From contig CAIMZS010000216.1 in assembly GCA_903846015.1 (NCBI GenBank), positions 1 through 35,623 on the forward strand: 35,623 nucleotides of DNA, written 5' to 3'. Within the stretch, counting starts at the first letter, position 1. Each line of letters opens with the position of its first letter. This DNA is from an uncultured Anaerolineae bacterium. GTDB lineage: Bacteria > Chloroflexota > Anaerolineae > Anaerolineales > Villigracilaceae. Positions 16,265-23,746 of this stretch are shown here, in pieces. The notes beneath the pieces were generated by a model that did no database searches, had not been told where the DNA came from, and saw nothing but the letters and a program-made list of their open reading frames with translations. Position numbers and translations under genes: made by a program.

Positions 16265-18704
16265 ATCGCTTAGCCAGTTCGCGGCGTAGAACCTTTCCGA
16301 TAAATGTACGTGGAAAATCATCCAGAAAAACGACAAACCGAGGAACGAGTGCGGGGGGCAGCCGGCGGTTGCAGTAAGCTAAAATCGAGTCGCTGGATGG
16401 TAATTCTTTACCACCGATCACAAAAGCAATTGGGGCACCCGCAATTGCAACAACCGCAGCTTCCTTTACCTGGGGTATTTCGTACAGAACCTCCTCAACA
16501 TCTCGAGGAAATGCCGGGCTACCGGGTTTTTCAGGATACCACATATCTGCTTTGCGAGCCACAATGCGGAAATAACCGTCCGAATCTCTTACGGCTACAT
16601 CTCCAGTGAATAGCCAACCATCGTCAGTCAAGGTTTTGCGAGTGGCATCCGGATTATGCCAATAACCCATCATCACTTGCGGTCCACGTACGACAAGTTC
16701 ACCAATTTGGCCGATTTCCATTTCTTTCCGTGGTGATTTTAAATCCATAATTCGCGCTTCTGTCGAAGGGAGTGGGATGCCAATACTGCCAACTTTTCGC
16801 ATCCCGTCAAGTGGATTTGAGTGAGTAATGGGTCCGGCTTCCGTTAATCCGTAACCTTCGACCAATCGGCCTCGGGTCAATTTTTCAAAGGTTTCCTGCA
16901 CTTCCACCGGCAGCGGTGAAGAACCGCAAATACAGGCACGGATGGATGATAATTTGTACTTGCGGACACCGCGAAAATTGTTAATTGCCACATACATGTT
17001 TGGCACGCCGGGGAAAATTGTGGGCTGGAATTTTTTAATAGTTTTTAAAATGTTTTCAACATTGAAGGTTGGTTTCAAGATGAGCGTTGCCCCAACTGTT
17101 ACGGGTACGTTTAAAGAGACAGTCAGTCCATAGCTGTGTGAAAATGGGATAGCGCACAAAAAACGTTCTTTGCCTTCAACTGCATCTGGTATCCATTGAC
17201 GTGTTTGAAGCGTGTTTGCCACCAGGTTGCTGTGCGAGAGCATCACACCCTTGGCTTCGGAAGTAGTGCCTCCGGTATATTGAATGACAGCAAGTTCATC
17301 TGGTAAAACAACAATAGATGGAGATTTATTACTCTCAGAAGAAAGCCATTCCTTCCAGTGTAAAGCTGTTTTCAGTTCAAGTTCTTTCTTTCGCCAGCGT
17401 GAAAGCAAGTTTTTTACTGGAGAAACATAATCCGCTGCATCCGTCAATACCAGGAACGGAATATTGATCTCAGATTGAATACGCTGAGCAAGTCCAGCCC
17501 ACTGATTAAGTGTAACCAGCACCATTGGCTCGGCATCTTTAATCTGGCGGATCATTTCCTCGGGTTGGTCAACCGGGGGCACAAAAACCGCCACGCATCC
17601 AGCTTTTAGTGTGCCATAAAACCCAATGATCATTTGCGGCACATTTGGCAAAAGCAAAGCCACTCTAGCCCCTTTGACCAATCCCTGGGTCAGAAGAGCA
17701 TTCGCAAATTTATTGGCTTCGCGATTCAGTTGACGGTAAGAAATAGACCTGCCTTCAAATTGGATAGCCGCCCGGTTAGGAAATCGGCGTACCGCGGATC
17801 GCAACAAATGATGCAATGGCACACGGGGAATACCGATTGTATAAGGCACTCCGTTTTGGTAATGAACCAACCATGGTCGTTCTCTGCGCAATGCATCCCG
17901 GGTCGCCCCAGGTCGCGAGAGCGTTGTTTCTCGCCAGGATTTCGTTTCACCCTCGAGAGAACGCTCAATGGCGCGATTGACGGCATCGCGCCTCTCCAAC
18001 ATCACAAGGTGACCTGAAGCACCGATATCGGCCTCATCTGCTCCTGGAATAGATTTGGTCACTCGTTCAAATAGTGGGCTTTCAAAGACATAATCACGAT
18101 GCCCGCGAATTACCAGGGTGGGGACTTCGATACTTTCAAGTATTTCCCAACCATACCAACGAGACAGGTTGTTGTGATACCAGGGTTTCAAGATCCTGGG
18201 TGGAGCTGATAGCCATTGTCGTGTGAAAGGGCCAACCGCCTGCAAAACAGCTATTGGCAGGTTAAGCGCCAGCCGAAGAAATGAATTTAACTTAAATTCG
18301 CCGGCCGTTGCCATAAGAATCAACTTATCCAACCGGTCTGGGTGTTGGAAGGCAAACTCAGCTGCTACCGCTCCACCAAACGAATGACCGATCAGAATAA
18401 ATGATTCTTTGACGCCCAGGGCGTCCAACGCAGCACGCAAATCAGTTTGGATTTCTTCCATGCTGTAGCTGCTGTCAGGTTTATCAGACCGACCATGCCC
18501 ACGCATATCCAGGGCAATAACCCGATTTTCTCGAGAGAATTTTTGCAGTTGATAGCGCCATTGGATGGCCTGACCCCCAAAGCCATGCAAAAAAACAATC
18601 GTACGCCGCGGATAATCTGGTGAGATGTCCACCGCAGAAAGCCGCACAAGCGGTGCGGATGATACGCGTACTTCACGTCGATACAATTCGAGATCAATAT
18701 CCAT
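16242..18704 (-). CDS. Fusion of alpha/beta-hydrolase and acyl-CoA synthetase-like AMP ligase
   Basis: The 820-residue protein has two enzyme domains. Residues about 1-252 are an alpha/beta-hydrolase with oxyanion HGFGG, nucleophile Ser108 in GHSFGG, acid Asp204 and catalytic His232. Residues about 278-820 are an ANL-superfamily acyl-activating enzyme: PWLVHYQNGVPYTIGIP entry as in FadD, P-loop YTGGTTSEAKG (476-486), GYGLTE (617-622), TGD (700-702) and the adenylation lysine K804 in FIGKVLRREL. The hinge region after R717 reads ADMWYPEKPGSPAFPRDVEE instead of the usual glycine-rich hinge. The ligase half should activate a carboxylic, probably fatty, acid; the hydrolase half may release it from an ester or edit the product. 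A promoter giving a leaderless mRNA lies just upstream. Confidence 0.87.
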   Translation of the reverse strand: MDIDLELYRREVRVSSAPLVRLSAVDISPDYPRRTIVFLHGFGGQAIQWRYQLQKFSRENRVIALDMRGHGRSDKPDSSYSMEEIQTDLRAALDALGVKESFILIGHSFGGAVAAEFAFQHPDRLDKLILMATAGEFKLNSFLRLALNLPIAVLQAVGPFTRQWLSAPPRILKPWYHNNLSRWYGWEILESIEVPTLVIRGHRDYVFESPLFERVTKSIPGADEADIGASGHLVMLERRDAVNRAIERSLEGETKSWRETTLSRPGATRDALRRERPWLVHYQNGVPYTIGIPRVPLHHLLRSAVRRFPNRAAIQFEGRSISYRQLNREANKFANALLTQGLVKGARVALLLPNVPQMIIGFYGTLKAGCVAVFVPPVDQPEEMIRQIKDAEPMVLVTLNQWAGLAQRIQSEINIPFLVLTDAADYVSPVKNLLSRWRKKELELKTALHWKEWLSSESNKSPSIVVLPDELAVIQYTGGTTSEAKGVMLSHSNLVANTLQTRQWIPDAVEGKERFLCAIPFSHSYGLTVSLNVPVTVGATLILKPTFNVENILKTIKKFQPTIFPGVPNMYVAINNFRGVRKYKLSSIRACICGSSPLPVEVQETFEKLTRGRLVEGYGLTEAGPITHSNPLDGMRKVGSIGIPLPSTEARIMDLKSPRKEMEIGQIGELVVRGPQVMMGYWHNPDATRKTLTDDGWLFTGDVAVRDSDGYFRIVARKADMWYPEKPGSPAFPRDVEEVLYEIPQVKEAAVVAIAGAPIAFVIGGKELPSSDSILAYCNRRLPPALVPRFVVFLDDFPRTFIGKVLRRELAKRYEQPRHE

Positions 18705-18710
18705 ACAACC

Positions 18711-18739
18711 AGTTTACTTGATTCGTCTTTTGTAGTCAA
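18711..18739 (-). promoter_or_regulatory. Promoter of the hydrolase-ligase fusion gene (leaderless)
   Basis: On the minus strand TTGACT (18739-18734), a 17-bp spacer and TAAACT (18716-18711) form a promoter whose -10 ends 6 bases before the ATG at 18704. Transcription would start on the start codon. It sits in the 51-base gap after the 455-residue gene, so the fusion gene can be expressed on its own. Confidence 0.6.
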
Positions 18740-18755
18740 TTTTGTGCAATTTTTC

Positions 18756-20123
18756 TCACACGATGTTTTGCAATGCCAGGTCGGCCAATTCTTTGGCTGT
18801 CAAACGTGATTGTACTGGCTGATAGTTTTTCTGAACCCAATCCCGTAGGGGTTCGTACCATTTGACGAGTGCTCGCGCATCAGCGGGATAATGGCTTTGG
18901 CGTGTGCCAATATTGATAAAACTTGTTCCGATAGCGTTTTCCCAATCTGACCATGGCGCCATGTCTGGGGTGAGAGAAAATGTGGAAAGCGGCGAAAAAA
19001 ATACTGGCTTGTCATTTGGAAAGTGGCCAGACATCTGTTTTAAATAGCGAACACTATCCATGGTATTAAATATCAACCAGATAGGCAGCAAACCGCTTTG
19101 GAAAGCAGAAACGCTATCAAATTGGGAAAAACATTCGATCAGAGTTCCGCCTGGTTGCCGACCATCTTTTTCAAGCATTTTACTGGCCGCCAAAAAAGCC
19201 AGGCGTGAGAAATCGTTGGGATGAGGAAAGTGAAGACGGACAAATTGAAAGCCTTCATTTTTGCAGAATACTTCCAGCGCATCCCCCAATCCTGGCTCTG
19301 AGCCCCATTCTGATTCAGGGCCAGTTTCCAAAGGCCACTTTTCGGAATTCAAAGCCCAACGATCAGTTTTTAACCCGGTGCGCGTACAATATTCCGTGAT
19401 TCGGGGGCTGCCTTCCAGAAATTCGCCTGGGCTAATATCGCCCCATCCGCCAACCTGCAAAACACTGTGCTCGCCAAGTCGATATCTCAGCCATTCTGCT
19501 GCTCCTTCGAGATAAACTACAGAGCCTCCTGGTCTAACTCGCTGGCGGATAAACTCTGCGTAGGCTTCAGGTAAATCAATTAGTTTAAAACGCAGGTGAT
19601 TAACAAAACGAGTAAGCCAGCCATCATGGATCGGGTCGTAATGTTGAATGGTCATCAAGCGCGGGTCTTTTGCGGCAATGTTGAGAGCTGGCTCGATTGA
19701 GCGATTTAGATATTCTTCAATACTTCCGTTGAAACTGCCCTTATCCAGAGTAATCACAAAGGCTTGTGGAAGGAAGGGCCCGCCCACTGAGAGCGATAAA
19801 TATGTTGTTGCCCCACCAAGCCCAGCGCCCAATACAACTGCAGGATATTGGCCTTTGCAAGCAGAATAATCATTCAATCTGGCCTGGATCAGGCTGTCAA
19901 GTGAGAAATTTTCTAAACACGCGGGGGGCAGTCCCGAAAAAGATTGGAAGCGGCTAATTGCAAAGCGCGCTGCACCTTGAGGAAATTGACCCAGGGCCAG
20001 AAGAACAGCCTTTTGCCAGACTGGAAATTGATAATTATCCGCTATAAGCCCATTCAATCCGGCGGCAACAGCGCGTGTAATAATTGGAGTTGAAGATTCT
20101 GTTGATTCCTGGGGTGTAGTCAT
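18756..20123 (-). CDS. Uncharacterised 455-aa protein, possible Rossmann/methyltransferase-like domain
   Basis: I do not recognise this family. The 455-residue protein has no signal peptide or clear membrane helix. A central block contains AVVLGAGLGGATTYLSL (about residue 95) and then FIRQRVRPGGSVVYLEGAAEW. Together these resemble the nucleotide loop and the late strand of a SAM methyltransferase or other Rossmann fold, but the acidic residue of a typical SAM site is not obvious. Aromatic-rich segments follow (HYDPIHDGWL, FVRLHFPHPNDFSRLAF, IWLIFNTMDSVRYL). It is the first gene of the minus-strand group before the hydrolase-ligase fusion and shares a bidirectional promoter with the patatin gene. 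That context suggests a role in acyl or ester metabolism, perhaps substrate binding. Leaderless start at 20123. Confidence 0.75.
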   Translation of the reverse strand: MTTPQESTESSTPIITRAVAAGLNGLIADNYQFPVWQKAVLLALGQFPQGAARFAISRFQSFSGLPPACLENFSLDSLIQARLNDYSACKGQYPAVVLGAGLGGATTYLSLSVGGPFLPQAFVITLDKGSFNGSIEEYLNRSIEPALNIAAKDPRLMTIQHYDPIHDGWLTRFVNHLRFKLIDLPEAYAEFIRQRVRPGGSVVYLEGAAEWLRYRLGEHSVLQVGGWGDISPGEFLEGSPRITEYCTRTGLKTDRWALNSEKWPLETGPESEWGSEPGLGDALEVFCKNEGFQFVRLHFPHPNDFSRLAFLAASKMLEKDGRQPGGTLIECFSQFDSVSAFQSGLLPIWLIFNTMDSVRYLKQMSGHFPNDKPVFFSPLSTFSLTPDMAPWSDWENAIGTSFINIGTRQSHYPADARALVKWYEPLRDWVQKNYQPVQSRLTAKELADLALQNIV

Positions 20124-20126
20124 GAG

Positions 20127-20136
20127 TATAATTATA
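20127..20136. promoter_or_regulatory. Palindromic bidirectional -10 element TATAATTATA
   Basis: Only 17 bases separate the divergent start codons at 20123 (minus) and 20141 (plus). They contain the perfect palindrome TATAATTATA, which supplies a consensus TATAAT on each strand. The plus-strand hexamer ends 8 bases before its ATG and the minus-strand hexamer 7 bases before its ATG, so both messages would be leaderless. Neither start has a Shine-Dalgarno sequence. A possible plus -35 (TTGATT, 20102-20107) is at a long 19-bp spacing. Confidence 0.65.
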
Positions 20137-20140
20137 CGCT

Positions 20141-21022
20141 ATGGATATAACTCTTGCTCTTGGTGGTGGCGGAGTGCGCGGAATTGCGCACGTAGGTGTA
20201 CTGCGCGTTCTTGAACGCGAGGGGTTTCATATCAGGGCGATCGCCGGCACCAGTATCGGATCGATCATCAGTGTTTTATATGCATATGGGAATACTCCTG
20301 ACCAGATTGAGGATTTTCTTTCGAATGTAGACCAGTCGCGACTTTATGGTTGGCCGCTCTCTGATGGCCCTGGTTTGTTGGGCGTTCGCGGCATAAGCGA
20401 TTTTCTCAAAACCCAACTGGGCGAATCAACTTTTGAGAATTTAAAGCTGCCTTGTGCGGCAGTGGCAGTGGATTTAAACTCAAATCGAGAAATCATTCTG
20501 CGGAGAGGGAAGGTGGTGGACGCAATCCTGGGTTCCATCGCCATACCAGGTTTATTTCCTCCCCGGGAGATCGATGAGTATTTACTCATTGATGGCGGTG
20601 TGCTTGATCCGGTGCCCGTTCGCGCTGCCCGAACGCTAATGCCAGGGCTGCCGGTTGTGGCGGTTTCGTTAATGGCACCTTTGGATGCCCCAACCATTCC
20701 GCTTAATATTCCATCAACCGTACCAAAACAACTGGCTGACCATATCACTCGTTTGCAGGTCACACGGGCCTTTCGTATTTTTGCTGACGCTATCGATATC
20801 GCCCAAAGACAGATGACTGAATTGCGCTTGCAAATCGATTCCCCTGAGGTGCTTGTACGTCCAATGGTAAATGATCTTAATTTACTTGAGCGCATTGATG
20901 TACACGAAGTGGCATCACGCGGGGATCGCGCAATGGAACTGGCGCTGCCCGACCTGTTTCGTGCAGTTTCGCTTCCCAGAAGAGCTATCCGCAGGCTGCG
21001 CCAGATGGTGACAGGTGCGTAA
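20141..21022 (+). CDS. Patatin-like phospholipase (RssA/NTE-type)
   Basis: This serine lipid acyl hydrolase has 293 residues. The oxyanion loop is GGGGVRG (8-14), the nucleophile Ser38 lies in GTSIGS, and the Asp of the Ser-Asp dyad is D151 in LLIDGGVLDPVPV. This is the bacterial RssA/YlbK class of patatin domain. No signal peptide is seen, so it probably acts at the inner face of the membrane on phospholipids or lysophospholipids. It heads a four-gene plus-strand operon and overlaps the next gene, a CPBP protease, by 8 bases. It is divergent from the uncharacterised 455-residue gene through a shared 17-bp promoter region. Confidence 0.9.
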   Translation: MDITLALGGGGVRGIAHVGVLRVLEREGFHIRAIAGTSIGSIISVLYAYGNTPDQIEDFLSNVDQSRLYGWPLSDGPGLLGVRGISDFLKTQLGESTFENLKLPCAAVAVDLNSNREIILRRGKVVDAILGSIAIPGLFPPREIDEYLLIDGGVLDPVPVRAARTLMPGLPVVAVSLMAPLDAPTIPLNIPSTVPKQLADHITRLQVTRAFRIFADAIDIAQRQMTELRLQIDSPEVLVRPMVNDLNLLERIDVHEVASRGDRAMELALPDLFRAVSLPRRAIRRLRQMVTGA

Positions 21023-21626
21023 ACCATGCTTATGGTGGGTTCTCCTGCCTTACGCGGCTGTCTTCATGGGCATGGCTGGTTTAAAGAGCGCCTGGGGCGC
21101 TTTATTAGGCTTTCACGCCAGTTTGCTGCCGTTGGTAATTATTAATTGGCGTACAGTGGTGCCAAAATTATCTGCGCCTATCCCCAATATTTTACTTATT
21201 CCAGTTGCTATTAGCGGAGCGCTGGCCGGAATAGGCCTTTTAATGATATGGCCTTATGCCGGGATCCGCGATGAATTTTCGTCACGTGTTTCAGCTTTGG
21301 GGCTTTCGGGGGCTATTTGGCTCCCGTTTATTATCTATTTCACGCTGATCAATCCGTGGTTGGAGGAGGCATACTGGCGCGGCACTTTCTCCACTCCATC
21401 GCGTTACCCAGCGCTGATCGATTTATTATTTGCTGGTTATCACTTAATCATATTAAGCCTTTTTGTAAATGGCTTGTGGATGGCAATTGCTTTTGTAATT
21501 CTTGCGCTTGCCGGTTGGGGCTGGCGGCAAGTTTCGCGTTATACTGGCAGCCTATTACCAGCAGTGCTTGCTCATTCTGTGGCAGATTTTTCGATATTAC
21601 TGGTTATGTACCATTTCGCTGGTTAG
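21015..21626 (+). CDS. CPBP-family intramembrane metalloprotease (CAAX protease/bacteriocin-processing type)
   Basis: The 203-residue membrane protein has several hydrophobic segments and the CPBP (ABI/Rce1-like) active-site motifs in order: EExxxR as E117, E118 and R122 in EEAYWRG; FxxxH with H143 in FAGYH; and HxxxD with H187 and D191 in HSVAD. These are zinc-type catalytic residues inside the membrane. Family members cleave prenylated or membrane peptides, or act in bacteriocin self-immunity. No peptide substrate is visible nearby. The GTG start at 21015 overlaps the patatin gene by 8 bases, so the two are translationally coupled. It is followed by a small membrane protein. Confidence 0.8.
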   Translation: MRKPCLWWVLLPYAAVFMGMAGLKSAWGALLGFHASLLPLVIINWRTVVPKLSAPIPNILLIPVAISGALAGIGLLMIWPYAGIRDEFSSRVSALGLSGAIWLPFIIYFTLINPWLEEAYWRGTFSTPSRYPALIDLLFAGYHLIILSLFVNGLWMAIAFVILALAGWGWRQVSRYTGSLLPAVLAHSVADFSILLVMYHFAG

Positions 21627-21647
21627 ATCATCTGTATTGGAGTAAAT

Positions 21648-21875
21648 ATGTCTCGTGACTTGCGGAAATATGCTTCTCAAACAAGCGTTCAATTGATCGC
21701 GGGGGCCTTGATCTTATTGTTTGTTATCGGACTTGGTTTGATTGCCTGGCTTTATGGCGTCGGGGCTGCGGTAATGGGATTCTTATGTCTTCTAGGCGCA
21801 TTAGTCCCAATAGGTCTGATTGCACTATCTCTTTTTGGTCTTGATGCCATTGTTAAAAGGATAAATAAAGAGTGA
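21648..21875 (+). CDS. Small hypothetical membrane protein (75 aa)
   Basis: I do not recognise it. The 75 residues contain two strongly hydrophobic helices (about 17-37 and 40-64) flanked by basic ends (RDLRKY at the start, KRINKE at the end). This suggests a hairpin in the membrane with both ends in the cytoplasm. TTGGAG lies 7 bases before the ATG. It overlaps the following carboxylesterase start by 4 bases and sits 21 bases after the CPBP protease, so it belongs to the same operon. It could be a partner or a substrate of the protease; that is only a guess from position. Confidence 0.7.
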   Translation: MSRDLRKYASQTSVQLIAGALILLFVIGLGLIAWLYGVGAAVMGFLCLLGALVPIGLIALSLFGLDAIVKRINKE

Positions 21876-22513
21876 CAAACCATAATTTAGTCACATTTGA
21901 GAATTGGACGTTGCGAGTTCGTCCTGGAACTGGAAAACGGATAATCCTGCTATTACATGGATGGACTGGCGATGAAAACTCCATGTCAATTTTCACGCGT
22001 AATTTTCCAATCGAATATTGGATTATTTCCCCTCGCGCGCCGTATGCTGCAAACCCAAACGGATTTTCGTGGCGCGCGCCAGCAGCGCAAGGGAGTTGGC
22101 CCAGCGTGGATTTATTCCGACCAAGCATAAATGCGCTGTTGGATTTGATAGATCGTTTCGCCGCTGCAAACGATTTGGATTCGTCCAATTTTGATGTTGC
22201 TGGTTTCAGTCAGGGAGGTGCGCTTACCCTCACATTTGGGTTACTTCATCCATCCCGAGTGCGAAAAATGGGCATTTTGGCTGGCTTTGCACCCGAAGGA
22301 ACTCAACAGATCCTGGAGTCGGATTTATTGAGCGGGAAGTCAATATTTTTGGCACATGGCACATTGGACAAGACGGTGCCTATTGAGATGGCCCGTCAAA
22401 CTATTCAATATTTAGAGAGTGCTGGAGCAAAAGTAATATATTGCGAAAGTGAGATCGGGCACAAATTAAGCGTAGATTGTCTGAGGGCATTGGAAAACTA
22501 CCTTGTGCATTAA
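21872..22513 (+). CDS. Phospholipase/carboxylesterase-family alpha/beta-hydrolase
   Basis: The 213-residue enzyme fits the YpfH/carboxylesterase (acyl-protein thioesterase-like) branch of alpha/beta-hydrolases. It has the oxyanion LLLHGWTGDENS, the nucleophile Ser113 in GFSQGG, the acid in AHGTLDKTVP and a C-terminal His in EIGHKLS. Members hydrolyse short-chain esters or lysophospholipids. The GTG start overlaps the small membrane protein gene by 4 bases (GTGA). It is the last gene of the patatin-CPBP operon, so that operon carries two distinct acyl hydrolases. No signal peptide is seen, suggesting a cytosolic enzyme. Confidence 0.85.
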   Translation: MTNHNLVTFENWTLRVRPGTGKRIILLLHGWTGDENSMSIFTRNFPIEYWIISPRAPYAANPNGFSWRAPAAQGSWPSVDLFRPSINALLDLIDRFAAANDLDSSNFDVAGFSQGGALTLTFGLLHPSRVRKMGILAGFAPEGTQQILESDLLSGKSIFLAHGTLDKTVPIEMARQTIQYLESAGAKVIYCESEIGHKLSVDCLRALENYLVH

Positions 22514-22532
22514 TCATGGGTTAATGTGTCAA

Positions 22533-22561
22533 TTGACGGATGATTGGTTTGCGGGTATGCT
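22533..22561 (+). promoter_or_regulatory. Promoter of the L,D-transpeptidase gene
   Basis: TTGACG (22533-22538), a 17-bp spacer and TATGCT (22556-22561) fit a sigma-A promoter. Transcription would start near 22568, about 29 bases before the ATG at 22597. This separates the transpeptidase unit from the lipase operon that ends at 22513. Confidence 0.45.
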
Positions 22562-22596
22562 TCACAAAATATAAATTTTGCGGCAGGCTGGATAAA

Positions 22597-23697
22597 ATGA
22601 CAATTACAAGAAGAGATTTTATTAAACTAGTGGGTGGATCGGCTGGTCTGATGGCTCTGCGCCCATTCAGCCGGGCGCTCCCGTTACAAGATTTTCCTAA
22701 AAGTGAGAAATTGGGACGAGTTGTGGACGGGAAATGGCAAATTAAAATCGCGCCAAATGATCAAGACGCAACTATTAAAGATGTATATGGTGATACCATC
22801 GTGCCGTGGCTAAGGGAAGTAGTTGGCCGGCGAGATACGAATCACTTAAATCAGCGCTATGTTGAGACACCCGATGGATATATTTACGCATCCTATGTCC
22901 AGCCGGTTAAAAATATTCCCAATCAGCCCATAGATGTAGTACCCTCCGGACAGACTGGTTTTTGGGCAGAAGTCACTGTACCATATGTCGATTTTGTACT
23001 TGAAAATCCGGAACCTTCTTCACCATGGTTAAAAAACGCCAAGCAATGGAGCTTGCCAACGCGTTTATATTACAGCCAGGTCATGTGGATTGATCAAATT
23101 AAAAAAAGCGATGTTACTGGAAATACCATTTATCGTGTCAATGAACGATATGGTAGTTACGGAGATATATTTTGGGCCGACGCTGCAGCATTTCGTCCCC
23201 TTACTGCCGAAGATGTGTCCCCGATTTCCCCTGATCTTGATCCTGTTCAAAAAAAAGTTTTTGTAAACCTGACATATCAGACACTTTCGTGCTTTGAAGG
23301 TAACAACGAAGTTTATTTTTGCCGTATTTCCAGCGGTGCCAAGTGGGATGCACAAGGTAATATTGTCGATAATTGGTCAACACCGGTTGGAGATGGACAT
23401 CGAACCTGGCGTAAATCCATATCCATTCACATGGCTGGGGGAACTGTAGGCGGTGGCTATGATACTCCGGGCGTTTCTTGGTGCAATTTCTTTTCCGGGT
23501 CTGGCGTAGCTATCCACTCAACTTTTTGGCACAACGATTATGGAGTTCCGCGTTCACATGGATGTGTCAATGTCAGACCCGAAGATGCCCAATGGATTTT
23601 CCGTTGGACAACCCCGGTTGTTGAATTAGAGCCTGGTGATCTTACAGTAGGAATGCCTGGGGGATCGCAGGTAAATGTCCAGGAAAGAACCTATTAA
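22597..23697 (+). CDS. Tat-exported L,D-transpeptidase (YkuD domain)
   Basis: This enzyme makes 3-3 peptidoglycan cross-links or anchors proteins outside the membrane. The 366 residues begin with a twin-arginine signal, TRRDFIK followed by a hydrophobic stretch LVGGSAGLMAL, so it is probably exported folded by Tat. The C-terminal YkuD catalytic motif is SHGCVNV, with the nucleophile Cys323 and His321, preceded by AIHSTFWHNDYG. Conserved HMAGG and the GGGYDTPGV region lie upstream in the same domain. An earlier in-frame start (22540) would place extra residues before the Tat signal and is rejected; GGCTGGA is a modest ribosome binding site. The mature part before the YkuD domain (about 35-200) carries no domain I recognise. 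Confidence 0.88.
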   Translation: MTITRRDFIKLVGGSAGLMALRPFSRALPLQDFPKSEKLGRVVDGKWQIKIAPNDQDATIKDVYGDTIVPWLREVVGRRDTNHLNQRYVETPDGYIYASYVQPVKNIPNQPIDVVPSGQTGFWAEVTVPYVDFVLENPEPSSPWLKNAKQWSLPTRLYYSQVMWIDQIKKSDVTGNTIYRVNERYGSYGDIFWADAAAFRPLTAEDVSPISPDLDPVQKKVFVNLTYQTLSCFEGNNEVYFCRISSGAKWDAQGNIVDNWSTPVGDGHRTWRKSISIHMAGGTVGGGYDTPGVSWCNFFSGSGVAIHSTFWHNDYGVPRSHGCVNVRPEDAQWIFRWTTPVVELEPGDLTVGMPGGSQVNVQERTY

Positions 23698-23746
23698 TCC
23701 GTCTTGCCAAACATTGATGATGTTAATCAAATTTACGAGGTAAATA

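Noticed and set aside
16242-18704. OleB-OleC olefin biosynthesis fusion
   Set aside because: The hydrolase nucleophile is serine (GHSFGG) where OleB needs aspartate, and no oleA or oleD homologue is nearby.
20344-21027. A 227-codon open frame on the minus strand opposite the patatin gene
   Set aside because: It lies wholly antisense to a gene with all patatin motifs, has low-complexity Ser/Arg-rich composition and matches no family I know. It is a frame shadow.
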